Assembly: GCA_014526335.1 (NCBI GenBank)
Contig: JACTAT010000147.1
Coordinates: forward strand, 312,896 to 376,895
DNA: 64,000 bases
Direction: 5' to 3'
Source: Chrysaora quinquecirrha
Lineage: Eukaryota; Cnidaria; Scyphozoa; Semaeostomeae; Pelagiidae
The notes beneath the pieces were generated by a model that made no database searches, was not told where the DNA came from, and saw nothing but the letters and a program-made list of their open reading frames with translations. The position numbers and the translations under genes are program-made. Below are positions 36,089 to 46,129 of the stretch, piece by piece (the stretch's first letter is position 1; the number at the start of each line of letters is the position of its first letter).

Positions 36089-36965
36089 ATGGATCTAGTT
36101 ATTAATAATCAGTCTTATAAAAGTGGCAATGGTGGACCATCCCCTCTGGTACAAAATGTTCCTTCCACAGCTTTCCCTAACCGGCCCTCTACTAAATGTG
36201 CCACTAGACTAGGACAAAGGAAAGGAATATCTATTGCATCTCTAAATGTAAATAGTCTTCTTCTGCATATCGACGACATAAGAGTACTAATAAAAGAACT
36301 TGGGTTGCACATTTTCGCTATGAATGAGACAAAACTTGACAAACATATTGATGACAGCTTAGTGTCTATTGAAGGATACACCATAAAAAGATGTGATCGT
36401 AACCGCAATGTGGGAGGGGTTGCAGTCTATCTAAAAGACTCTTTATTAGATAAGGCTACTGTACGAGATAATATTCCTAGCTTGCCTCTAGAACTTCTTT
36501 GTGTTGAGATTAAACCCGTTCGTGCTGCCCCATTCTTGGTATTGGCCTGGTACCGACCTCCTAGTACAACCATTGATCTTTTCGAACATTTTGAAAAGTG
36601 TCTGGAATTCCTTGATGGAGAGGACAAAGAAATCATTCTTATAGGCGACACAAATTGTGACATCCTACCAAACTTGTCCAAAAATAATAGCAATAATGCT
36701 CCTGAAATCCATGCGCACTCTTCACGCCTTTTAGAAATTTACAATTTGTTTGGATTTCATCAGCTAATCGATAGCCCTACTCGTGAAACACTGACCACCG
36801 CAACCCTTATAGATCACGTAGCTACTACTAGTAAACTTAACATAGTAACGTCTGGCGTATACAAAACTTGTTTAAGCAATCATTATTTAGTCTACTGCAT
36901 ACGAAAGTTTCGAGGAGCTTGCAAAAACAGCCAAACATCATCTCTACTCAGCAACTGAAGAACTT
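36089..36965 (+). pseudogene. LINE ORF2 endonuclease domain
   Basis: 289-codon frame with the APE-type signature: IASLNVNSLL, AMNETKLDKHI with the catalytic Glu, RCDRNRNVGGVAVYLK, LAWYRPPS, LIGDTNCD, SPTRETLTTATLIDHV, and SNHYLVYC. The last motif is SDHYLVYC in active enzymes; the codon at 36878-36880 is AAT, so the catalytic Asp (residue 264) is Asn. This single G-to-A change should kill nicking. A frameshift near 36930 leads into the next segment. Confidence 0.88.
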
Positions 36966-37471
36966 TAATCAAACTGAATTTGCGAAAGATCTCACGAGGA
37001 TTGACTGGAGAGACATCGTACGAAAGTCTGAAAATATTAATGATTGCATTTTAAGCTGGTCAAGCATCTTTACGCAAATTCTTGAAAAGCATGCTCCTAA
37101 GCGTACTCGAAGAGTTTCAGAGAAATTCTGCCCATGGCTGACAAAAAAGTTTCAATCGTTGTCTAGAACTAGAGATAAGTTAAAGAAACAAGCCATTCGT
37201 TGTAAATCTGATTTGCTGATGCAGTCCTACAAGCGCATGCGCAATGAGGTTAACAAGCTCAATCGAGACTGAAAAAATTGCTTCCAGTGAGGGCGATCTT
37301 AAGAATACCTGGAAAACTATAAATCAAGTCATCAATAGGAAGTCAAAAACCACTCACATTCAATCCTTGAACATAGATGGGAAACATATATCTAGTAACC
37401 TTGATATTGCAGAAAATATGAACGCCTTTTTTGCACCATTGGCGAAAAACTCAGTAGAAAGATACCTGTAA
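36950..37471 (+). pseudogene. LINE ORF2 linker before RT
   Basis: Continuation in two frames: FNQTEFAKDLTRIDWRDI, CILSWSSIFTQILEKHAPK, KFCPWLTKKF to 37272, then after a one-base shift KNTWKTINQVINRKSK and IAENMNAFFA to 37471. This is the conserved spacer of CR1/L2-type ORF2 between endonuclease and RT. Confidence 0.78.
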
Positions 37472-38499
37472 CTGGAAACCCCCTTCTTTCAGGTAAATGC
37501 GCAGTTAATGGACAAAAAACAAAGTTTAAATTTCGAGCTATCAATTTTCTTCAGTTAGAAAGAGATTTTCGAAAATTCAAAACCTCGAAGGAAAGTGGAA
37601 CCGACGGCATCTCTAGTTTATTTCTTAAAATTGCACTTCCTGTTATTTCCCAGTCTCTTTGCGATATCTTTAATCTTTCCATGGCTTCCGGCTGCTTTCC
37701 AGATTGCTGGAAAACTGCACGAGTCGCCCAAATCTTTAAAAGCGGTCAGTCAGATGATAGATCCAACTACCGCCCGATATCCGTTCTTCCTGTACTGTCC
37801 AGGGTCTTTGAGAAACTTATTCACAACCAACTATACGATTACTTAGACCACAATAAACACTTATTTGCTAATCAATCTGGTTTCAGAGCTCTCCATAGTA
37901 CAGTTACCTGCCTTTTAAATAGCACAGATGAATGGTACGTTAACATGGATAAAGGGAACTACAATGCGATTATTTTTATTGATCTAAAAAAGGCATTTGA
38001 CACTGTGGATCATGATATTTTACTATCTAAATGAAGGAAGTATGGTGTGGAAAATATTGAGCTTCTTTGGTTCACGTCCTATCTTAGAAACAGAAAACAG
38101 TTCTGCAGAGTAAATGGGGTTTGCTCTAGCACTGAAGATATACATTATGGAGTTCCACAAGGTTCCTGCCTAGGTCCTCTTTTGTTCCTTATTTATATAA
38201 ATGACCTTCCTTATTCTTTTACAAAAGGCAAAGTTACAATGTACGCAGACGATACAAGTATTTCATATTCTTCTAAAAGCTTAGAAGACATAAATCAAAC
38301 CCTAAACAATGAACTTGACCACTTGAAAAAATGGCTTAGGGGTAATAAGCTATCGTTAAATATCCTTAAAACACAAGCGTTGATCATTGGTTCCCGTCCT
38401 AACATTAAGAAGATCACAAACGAGACTGTGGAACCCCTAAGTTCTTTATTGGTGACTCTCTCGTTGAAGACGTCCAATACTCGAAGTATTTGGGTGTGA
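37466..38499 (+). pseudogene. LINE ORF2 reverse transcriptase
   Basis: One frame interrupted by a TGA at 38032-38034. Motifs in order: KESGTDGISSLFLK, SNYRPISVLPVLSRVFEKL, NQSGFRALHST, AIIFIDLKKAFDTVDH with the first Asp, GVPQGSCLGPLLF, and TMYADDTSISY, the YADD active site, intact. A frameshift near 38440 carries the reading into the next frame. It would copy the RNA onto nicked target DNA. Confidence 0.92.
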
Positions 38500-39077
38500 C
38501 TGTTGATAGGAACCTGGACTGGAAGGAACATATCAATAATATACGTTCAAAAGTATCACGTGCAGTAGGCATTCTGAAATATTCCAAAAAGTTTTTACCG
38601 AGAGACACACTATGTAAGATGTATCGAGGCATTGTAGAGCCTCACTTTCGTTACTGTTGTTCGGTTTGGGGGAACTGTGGGGTGACCAATGTGCGAACCC
38701 TCCAAATGCTACAGAATCGAGCGGCTAGAATTGTCACAAACAGCAAATTTGACACTCCAGCCACACCCTTGTTACAAAGTCTGCAGTGGCCAACTTTAAA
38801 CGAAACTATAACCAAAGAAACTGCTGCAATCATGTACAAATCGTTGCACGGTCTTACACCTGAATATCTAGCTAAATTATTCACAAGAAAATCTCATCAA
38901 AACACCAGGAAACTGAGGAATACTGCCACTGATCTTTCACTTCCCTTAAGAAAAACGAGCAATGGGCAAAAAGCTATATCCTTCCGTGGAGCTAAACTGT
39001 GGAATAATCTTACATATGATTGTAAACATGCACCTACCCTTGCCACTTTTAAAAGACGACTTAATGATATTTTTTAA
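38440..39077 (+). CDS. LINE ORF2 C-terminal domain
   Basis: The 195-codon frame at 38490-39077 continues the RT: DRNLDWKEHINNIRSKV, YRGIVEPHFRYCCSVWGNC, LQNRAARIVTNS, LQWPTLNETI, LPLRKTSNGQKAISFRGAKLWNNL and FKRRLNDIF then stop. This region is the standard 3' domain of CR1/L2 LINEs. A stop codon at the family's usual end supports near-completeness at the 3' side. Confidence 0.88.
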
Positions 39078-39203
39078 CAATACATTATGTATTTCTATTG
39101 TAAATTGAATTTTATATAAAAAAGGTAGCACGGGCCCCTGAAAAGCAATCCTTTAGGACTGATGGGGTTACCGTGGTTAAACAAAAATTAGATTAGATTA
39201 GAT

Positions 39204-39480
39204 TTCAAATTACGCTCTATGTTTGGGGTTGAGGACTATGTGTCGAAGTGCGTACGGCCTCGTGCAGTTTACAAATTCTTGTGTGACGGATGTTCCGCGA
39301 CTTATGTCAGAGAAACCTCTCGACATCTTTCTACACGAATCCGCGAGCATTTGGTCACAGAGAAAAACTCGCATATTCACAGACATTTTAATGAGTCTCC
39401 TTGTTGCCGACCTCTATGCTCTGAGGATTCGTTTTGCAGCTTGATAGCGCTAGCGATTCCTTTCAGTGGTGATTTCTAAA
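39204..39480 (+). pseudogene. PLE GIY-YIG domain (family B), 3' part of split element
   Basis: Starts with F-K-L-R-S-M-F at 39204-39224, directly completing the PLE broken at 34667. It continues RPRAVYKFLCDGCSATYVRE (VYK and YVR correspond to GIY and YIG; the Gly of YVG is Arg here) and TSRHLSTRIREHLV, then HFNESPCC and CSEDSF. The Gly-to-Arg change and the shift after SEDSF suggest inactivity. Confidence 0.86.
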
Positions 39481-40129
39481 GTATTCAACAAAGGGGCTCC
39501 GGAGGTGACATCATAAGAAAGGGGTGTGGTTTCTTGTCACCACACCCATATTTGAATCGATGCAAATATGATAACGGAGTGTTTAAACAGCAAAACTGTG
39601 TAGAAAGCGATTAGTAAAGCCCTAGTTAATCATCATGATAGCGGAATCAAGTTTAAGGAATGCAGGGAAAACAGGAGTTTCGTAAGCACTGCTGCAATAA
39701 GGAAAATAACAACTACAGTACAATGAGCGTTAAGGTCTTTGCAAATAAAGCGCATTTAGAATTCTCGAAAGCATGATCAATTCGAATGTGTTTGGGCGGG
39801 TTGAGCCTCCTCCGAAATCAATTAAAATTTTAACAAGGGGCCTCAGACACCTGCCCCCCCCTTGAAATCACCACTGGTTCTTTTACCTTCACAATATAGG
39901 AAACCTCTGCATATCTGTTGGGTTAAACCCATGCTAAATAAACAACTGTATCATTATAATTTAAACCTTTGTTATTAACACTATATTTTCTATTCCTATT
40001 TACTATTGTTAAACCCCTTTTGTACTACTATTTTTTAGACTTATCGCTTTTAATTATCACTTTTACCTCACGTGTCTTTATATTACGTAACTAATCTCAA
40101 TATATACTTGTTTTCTTGATGTAATAGAC
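39481..40129. other. Non-coding stretch
   Basis: No recognisable gene. It contains a C-rich segment (gacacctgcccccccc, 39847-39862) and AT-rich sequence. Confidence 0.5.
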
Positions 40130-40370
40130 CATTTCAACAAAGGGCCTCGTTTTAAAAAAAATTGAAAATTAGGTCATAGAGAAATTTTAGGCTTTTAAAA
40201 AGGCTGTGGGGACGTTTCGTAACTGAAATTTGCTTTTTAAATAATTTTTGAATTCGTTTGATATTATTTGTATATTTGTTACTAGTTTTCTCAAAAGCTT
40301 CCCCATGAAAATTATGTCCAGTAGGAGATTATTTCAAAAGAAGAGAGCATGGTTGAGAAAAAAAATTTGT
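40130..40370 (+). repeat. Diverged family A fragment
   Basis: Matches the tandem unit around 225-365: aactgaaatttgctttt, aatttttgaattcgtttga and ccatgaaaattatgtccagtaggagatta correspond to aactaaaatttgctttt, aatttttaagttcgttaga and ccatgaatattaggaccactaggagatt. It stops where module 2 would begin. Confidence 0.75.
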
Positions 40371-40374
40371 CATT

Positions 40375-40750
40375 AATTAATATTCGTGCCGATGTGATGC
40401 CAGGTACGTAGGTCGTACTTCCCAATGATTAGATGATAGGATAAAGCAGCATGTCCTTACTAATATTCGTCAGCATAACTTTCGGCAAATAGAACAACCA
40501 CCCTGTGGGTTCAAACAACAACCTAGTCTCAAACATGATTCGGCCATAGGACAAAACCTACCGAAATTGCAAGAAATTTACAGCGAGGATTGTTTCAAAA
40601 TCATTGCCAATCATTGGCAAAGCAAGATCTTTGTTTCACTTAGGGGATTTTGGAATCTGGCTACATCAAAACTATAAGGCCAGTTCTGTGTAGACAGAAA
40701 GAGTTTGCTTTCTCACTTGGACTCTTCAACTAATTCTGTTGGTCCGCCCA
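40375..40750 (+). pseudogene. PLE GIY-YIG domain (family A)
   Basis: Same domain as 12325-12930 and 60905-61260, with many stops and shifts. Landmarks are gatgccaggtacgtaggtcg, aacaacctagtctcaaacatgattcggcca, aggattgtttcaaaatcatt and agaaagagtttgctttctc, ending ggactcttcaactaa at about 40735. A ~14 bp local duplication (ttgccaatcattggcaa) lies inside. The usual pLTR and hammerhead are missing. Confidence 0.83.
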
Positions 40751-40764
40751 CTGTATTTCAATGT

Positions 40765-40830
40765 CGATTTCAATTCTTCTCTATCATCAGCTACTTCACT
40801 TAGGGATCACATGAGATGCGAGCGGGCAGG
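40765..40830 (-). repeat. Dispersed 44 bp motif, first site
   Basis: The segment aattcttctctatcatcagctac...acttagggatcacatgag is nearly identical, in reverse complement, to 47500-47560. It begins right where the PLE similarity ends, so it may be an element terminus. Confidence 0.6.
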
Positions 40831-41049
40831 TGCGGCAAATCATTGTGAGTTTGGCGTCATGCCGTTCTGACATGTTTTGAGGGAGAGAAATTTTTTATAT
40901 TTGTTTTTATCCTTCTACGCAAAGATTAAGCAAAGAGTTGGTAAATACCTAAATGGAAAATTTTTCTTCAACCCGTGAACGTAAGTGAATTCTTTTACAC
41001 ATTATATTTTAATTTAACCGTAGACTTATCTAGTTAAACTCTTTGTAGA

Positions 41050-41405
41050 TAATGGATTCTGCTTCCCATTCACCTGCGGCTTCTGCAGAGCATCAGAGTG
41101 CAACGAACGATGATATCCATAAAACACTTCTGGATATCAGATCTAATGTGGCTTCATAGAAAACATTTTCTCAAACCCTCAACAAAGGTCGTTCTTTAGG
41201 GTGCCGCCCTTATTCACCCACCAGGACTGTGCCAACTCTGTCCACCGGGCAAAACCAGTGGGAAGAGTACGTCTGATACTGCCTCTGCCTCGGTTGCTCC
41301 TAAAACAGCCCGAAAGCTGCCGATCTTCATAATTCCGATGCTATCAGCATTTATGCTTGTGATGAGGAACCCGACCTTAACCAAGGTCAACAACCTGACC
41401 CAGAA
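41050..41405 (+). pseudogene. Possible DIRS-like ORF1 start
   Basis: ATG at 41052 gives MDSASHSPAASAEHQSATND, and a later acidic stretch reads YACDEEPDLNQG. Low-complexity Ser/Ala followed by an acidic patch is compatible with the gag-like ORF1 of DIRS elements, and DIRS sequence resumes at 43330 beyond the LINE. No firm motif proves it. Confidence 0.35.
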
Positions 41406-41710
41406 CCTTTTTTGCCGAACCTTAGCCAGGTTCGTACTCTTGAGAACAGTGACAAGACTAGTGCTACTGTCCGTTTCCAGTTGGCTACTATCGCATCCTT
41501 GAACGTAAATAGCCTGTTGCGTATTATCGATGAGATCCGTCTACTAGTAAATAATTTAGGGGTACACATACTTGCTATCAATGAAACTAAACTAGATGAA
41601 AATTTAGTCGATGAACTTGTCAGCATAGATGGCTTTACGATCAAGAGATGCGATCGAAACTGTGCTGGTGGCGGAGTTACGGTTTACAATACAGATACAA
41701 TTATTGATAA

Positions 41711-41944
41711 CGGCACCCTCTCTTAAAGCATTTAAAAAAGTTGTCGCCTAAATCATTGAGGAAAATGCTCAAATAAAAAATATAAGGATATATTTTACCA
41801 TTTTAATCGTTTTTAGTTAGGAGGGCCCCTTGAGATTCAGCCTGCGGGTTGAAGGACTATACCTTCCTCTTATATTTCTTTATGCTTTTAAACTATTTAT
41901 CTTCACTGTATTAGTAAACCTTTTTTGTAAATGAAATGAAATGA
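41711..41944 (+). mobile_element. 5'-truncated LINE tail with 8 bp TSD
   Basis: A 234 bp insertion within the second LINE's endonuclease. attgataa flanks it exactly at 41703-41710 and 41945-41952. Its 5' end encodes a LINE C-terminal remnant (LKAFKKVVA), a 3' UTR follows, and it ends in an aaatgaaatgaaatga tail. The host reading resumes after the second duplication. Confidence 0.88.
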
Positions 41945-42240
41945 ATTGATAAAGCTCTGTCCGTGATGATCTTCCGAAATCTACATTAGAGGCTCTTTGC
42001 ATTGAAATAAAACCTGTTCGATCTGCTCCTTTCTTTGTTTTGGCATGGTATCGCCCTCCTAGTGAGGTAGCGGGTTGCTTTAGAAAGTCTTCAATTTCTA
42101 GATAAGGAAAACAAGGAAATTATTATCTTAGGGGACACAAATTGTGATATGTTGCCTGGTTTCCCGGTCACTGAAGATATCTTCTCTAATACAAGTCTTT
42201 TGCCACACTCAAAGCGCCTGCTAGAGATCTATCAGCTTTA

Positions 42241-43008
42241 ATGGAAGTTTCCATTAGCTGGTGTAAAGTCAATGGTGCTGCATCAAGAGTTCAAGAAATA
42301 AACTGTGGTGTTCCACAGGGGTCCTGTCTTGGGCCTCTCCTGTTCATAATATACATCAATGACCCTCCTTTTTGTCTCAATGACTGCCGAGTAAACATGT
42401 ATGCTGATGATACCACCATTTCGTATTCTGCAAAAAATGTTGAAGACTTAAATGTGACACTTGGGAGGGAATTAGATTCTTTAAGAAAATGGCTTCAATT
42501 GAATAAACTATCATTAAATATCCTAAAGACACAGGCTATGGTTATTGGATCTAGACCCAACCACAACAAGATCTCGACTGGATTAATGGAGCTACCTTCC
42601 TTTTCTATCGGTAGTTCTGAAGTCTATCCTGGGAAGATCATACCCATTTTATGCGTAACAAGGTTTCTCGTGCCCTCGGACTCCGTAAGTACACTAAAAA
42701 TCTATTACCTAAAGATACCCTGTGCAAAGTATATCGTGGAATTGTGGAGCCGCTTCTCCGCTCTGGTCTTGGGAGATTGCGGCGAAACTCGGCTGCAGTC
42801 TTTGCAAAAACTTCAGAACAGAGCTGCACGAATTGTAACCAAAAGGAGTTATGATACTTCCGCCCGTGCCTTGATAGAAAGTTTAAAGTGGCCGACCGTA
42901 GCTGAAATGATTTATACTGAAACAGCTACCATGGTCTTTAAATCTATAAATGGCCTTGCTCCAAGCTATCTGTCTGAACATTTCACGAGCAAATCATCTC
43001 GCTGTTAA
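42241..43008 (+). pseudogene. Second LINE RT and C-terminal domain
   Basis: 255-codon frame with GVPQGSCLGPLLFIIYIND, NMYADDTTISY (intact YADD), LRKWLQLNKLSLNILKTQ, and, after a frame-shifted middle (about 42600-42770), LQKLQNRAARIVTKRSYD and LKWPTVAEM. The N-terminal RT motifs, including the first catalytic Asp, are deleted, so it cannot function. The C-terminus breaks at 43008 and continues in scraps to about 43165. Confidence 0.88.
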
Positions 43009-43329
43009 AAACCTCCGCAATACCAACGAAGACATTCATGTTCCATTTATGAAAACATGTAACAGCTAGAAAGCATTTTCCTATCGTGGTGTTGTAGTCT
43101 GGAACCGCCTTGGCCCGGAGATTAAGCAGGCAATCTCTCCCCGACAATTCACAAATGTGTTGAAATGACTTTAATTTATTATTCTACATTGTTATTAGGT
43201 TTAGGTTCTATAGAAATTAATTAGTTTTTAGCATATGTATTTTTAGCACGGCCCCCTGGAAAACAGTTGCATGACTGACGGGCAACCGTGATTAAATAGA
43301 AAATGAAAAATGAAATCCTAGAATAGCAC

Positions 43330-43755
43330 TTGCGTCCAGAAAACTGCCCGAACGAGTTCCCAGCGATTAAAATTGATAAGCAAGTTTTGGGTTACTTGCT
43401 GGCGAACAAGGAAACTGTCAACAACAAGCGTTCAAATGTCCAACAAACCATTCACCCTGTTGAAAATATCTCCGCTTTCATTTCGATCGGCAATTATACC
43501 AATATACGGCATTTCCTAATGGCTTATCTTGCTGCCCACGGCTTTTCACAAATATTCTTAAAGTGCCGTCAACGACTTTGTATCAGAAAGGGTATATTGT
43601 AACGGCTTACATTGATGATCTCTACATGAAAGCGAATACGTATGAAGATTACCTCATGAATGTTATGGCAACCTTTGAAATATTTACAAAACTTGGCTTC
43701 ATTATTCACCCTAACAAATCAGCCTTTGTGCCTTCTAGGCAAATCAAAATGTTGT
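43330..43755 (+). pseudogene. DIRS-like gag end and RT
   Basis: RPENCPNEFPAIKIDKQVL at 43330 resembles the conserved C-terminal gag segment of DIRS-type elements. From about 43500 RT sequence follows, with the early RT motifs deleted: QIFLK, then in a second frame YQKGYIVTAYIDDLYMK, where YIDD is the active site, and FEIFTKLGFIIHPNKSAFVPSRQI, a DIRS signature. Confidence 0.8.
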
Positions 43756-43759
43756 AAAT

Positions 43760-44176
43760 ATGACCGTCACCCCAACGCAACATAAACTCGAGGGGGTTGT
43801 TGATTTATGTCGTACAGTATTAGCTGCACAACAGAAATTGTCTATTCACCAAGTTTCTAGGCTTATTGGAAAACTAATCTCTTGTTTTCCCGGCACATTA
43901 TACTGTATTACAGAGGTCTTGAAAATGATAAAATTATTTCCCTGAAACTAAACAATGGAGATTTCGACTCTCCTATGTGTCTTAGTGCGGAAGGTCAGTC
44001 AGAGCTATTGTGATGGACCAGACCTTTACAAACCTATTGTCCGTCAAAAACCGAGCATGAAAATTTCAACTGATGCCTCCCTTCAAGGCTGGGGTGCTGT
44101 GTGCGCTGGTAATAGTGTCAGTGGCATCTGGACCCAAACAAAAAATTGCAGCACATCGATTATTAGGAAATACTAG
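43760..44176 (+). pseudogene. DIRS-like RNase H region
   Basis: MTVTPTQHKLEGVVDLCRTV, then VSRLIGKLISCFPGTLYC, a stop at 43943, and after a shift MKISTDASLQGWGAVCAG, the RNase H block with the catalytic Asp in TDAS. This follows the RT in the order found in DIRS elements. Confidence 0.85.
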
Positions 44177-44353
44177 CCATTTTATTTGGCTTTAGAATAT
44201 TTGCCAAAAATGTTCACAAATGTCATGTAAGGGTTATGAGCAACAGCAACTGCGATCTCAGTCCTTAACCATATGGGCACAAGTCATTCGAATGGGTGCA
44301 ACAAGTTATGCAAAACTATTTGGGAGTGGTGACAACAGAGACAATTCTGCAAA

Positions 44354-44700
44354 ATGTTGATGCTGGCCGATATTGCCTCACGAAAACAACAGCATAGCAA
44401 TACAGAATGGATGCTAAATCCATCCATACTTGAGTCTAGCCTAAGCAAGTTTGCTTTCAAACTAGATATTGATTTGTTTGCTTCTCCTTTGAACAAACAG
44501 TTGCCTACATATTTGTCATACAAACCGGACCCAGACTCATTAGCTATTGATGCGTTTACACTAAACTGGTCTTTATACAAACCGTATTTATTTCCACCTT
44601 TCAGTTTAGTACCAAAATATCTAAGGCGCCTTCAGGAAGACTGGGCAGGACCAATTTGTGTGCTCCCTCATTGGCCAATGCAAGCCTAGTATTTAAAAGC
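44354..44700 (+). pseudogene. DIRS-like pol C-terminal segment
   Basis: Frame 44354-44689: ADIASRKQQHSNTEWMLNPSI, then LDIDLFASPLNKQLPTYLSY, PDPDSLAIDAFTLNW and YLFPPFSLVPKYLRRL. This IDLFASxxNxQLPxY block is typical of DIRS-type polyproteins after RNase H. Confidence 0.85.
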
Positions 44701-44798
44701 ACAGCAAATGATGGTAGGCCAACCGTTAACCTTGAAGCTCAGTCGGACACTCAAGTCCGACGACTCTACATCCACTTCACGAAACTCAACCTCGTAGT

Positions 44799-45757
44799 TT
44801 GTCACTTATCAGGGACAAAGTAGACTCAACCACTTTATCGCAATCAGCAAAAAGTATATTATTAGCCTCCTGGCGCCCTGGCACCTTAAAACAATATGAA
44901 TCGTCTCTCAAAAAATGGGGCACGTTCTGTAGTGCAAATACAATACACCCTTACCACCCCTCTGTTGAACAGGTAATTGAATTTCTAACCATTTGTATCA
45001 GCAAGGTCTGGACTATAGTGCTATCAATACTGCCAGGTCTGTCCTGTCATCCATCATTACTCTGCCGAACAGCACCCCTATGGGTGAGCACCTTTTGATT
45101 AAAGGATTTCATAAAGGCATTCATGAGCTTAGACCTGCATTACCTAAATATTCATTATGGGATGTGAGCTTGTTGTTAAAGTACTTAAAGAGGTTCACAT
45201 CTGTTGATACACTTGGCTTGAAAGAGCTTACTATGAAAACTGTCTGCTTACTGACCGTCTTAACTTGTCAGCAATATTAAACGATTCATAACATTGACAT
45301 CAATAACATACAAATATTGCCTGACTTCATCAGAATAATAATCAGCAATCCCATCAAAACAACTCGGTTGGCCCATCATCCAAAACCCGTAGAATTCAAA
45401 TCATATACACATGATCAGGATTTATGTATTGTCTCCCTTTTATCAGAATATTTGCGAAAAAATGCTGATCTTCGCAAACAACATATACACCTTTAATAAG
45501 CTTCCATAAACCCCACAAGCCTGTGTCTCGGGAGACGATAAGCAGATGGAAGATGCTGAAAGATGAAAGATGCGGAATCTACCTTGAAAGATGCTGGTAT
45601 CGACACAAATGTGTTTTTTGCACATAGCTGCCGCTCGGCATCTACCTCTGCTTCAAAATCTGCAGGGTTTTCTATAACTGACATCATGTCTACTGCTGGT
45701 TGGTCTGGCTGCTCTATAATAATGATGATTCTTGACAACATAATACCTAGTGAGTAA
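44799..45757 (+). pseudogene. DIRS-like tyrosine recombinase
   Basis: N-terminal part: SILLASWRPGTLKQYESSLKKW, SVEQVIEFL, then in another frame INTARSVLSSI, HLLIKGFHKGI and VSLLLKYLKRF. The catalytic part starts near 45240, where the first conserved Arg (usually GQR) reads Gln (CQQ), followed by a stop. The C-terminus shows LKDAGIDTNVFFAHSCRSASTS, keeping the HxxR box, then MSTAGWSG, but the Tyr nucleophile position reads Leu (IIMMILDN). The recombinase, which would replace an integrase, is dead. Confidence 0.87.
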
Positions 45758-45780
45758 CTAACAGTACATACGTTGACATA

Positions 45781-45817
45781 CGCCCCAGAACAAGCAAAGC
45801 TTATCGAGTCTGGGGCG
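45781..45817. terminator. Hairpin just after recombinase stop
   Basis: A perfect 9 bp stem, cgccccaga (45781-45789) with tctggggcg (45809-45817), and a 19-base loop, 24 bp after the stop codon. It may be part of the DIRS end structure or a 3' processing signal. The type label is a guess. Confidence 0.5.
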
Positions 45818-45819
45818 CT

Positions 45820-45890
45820 TACATACTACGCAAAATACTACGTACTACGTACTACGTACTACGTACTTACATACTACGCAAAATAATTAA
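45820..45890. repeat. tactacg heptamer array
   Basis: Four tactacg units in tandem, flanked on both sides by acatactacgcaaaata. TACGTA at the unit junctions makes the array partly self-complementary. Confidence 0.85.
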
Positions 45891-46129
45891 CAGCTACAAT
45901 TGGAATATAAAATTTTGATTGAAATTTATGTTAAAAAAGAATATTATCAAAATATTTAAAGATATAAATAATTAAAGATTAACAGTCAATAAGCAAATAA
46001 ATGAATAAGCCAATAAGCAAATCATTATAAATACAACAGATAAATGATGAACGGGAAGAACTAAAAATAAATTAAAATTAAGAAATGAATTATTTCTTTA
46101 ATATTCAAATATATGAGCTTAATTTTTTA
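45891..46129. other. AT-rich non-coding stretch
   Basis: Words such as aataagcaaataaat dominate. It is probably the 3' UTR of the minus-strand LINE that follows. Confidence 0.45.

Larger units (their letters stand above)
34668..39203 (+). mobile_element. CR1/L2-like LINE, nearly complete
   Basis: A 4.5 kb non-LTR retrotransposon holding ORF1 (coiled coil plus SGNH esterase) and ORF2 (endonuclease, RT, C-terminal domain). It ends in a short 3' UTR with an attagattagatta tail (39187-39202). It sits inside a PLE coding region with at most a 3-4 bp duplication (ttc) at the junctions, which fits L2-type elements. The 5' end may be slightly truncated because ORF1 sequence begins within 30 bp of the junction. 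Confidence 0.87.
41412..43310 (+). mobile_element. Second CR1/L2-like LINE, internally deleted
   Basis: Shares the family of the LINE at 34668-39203: ASLNVNSLL, AINETKLDE and KRCDRNCAGGGV at 41480-41700, then KPVRSAPFFVLAWYRPPS and ILGDTNCDM at 42000-42155, then RT from 42241. About 1 kb between endonuclease and RT palm is deleted near 42240. It ends around 43310 with aaaatgaaaaatgaaat after a 3' UTR phrase (gcacggccccctggaaaac) like that at 39128. It interrupts a DIRS-like element. Confidence 0.85.
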
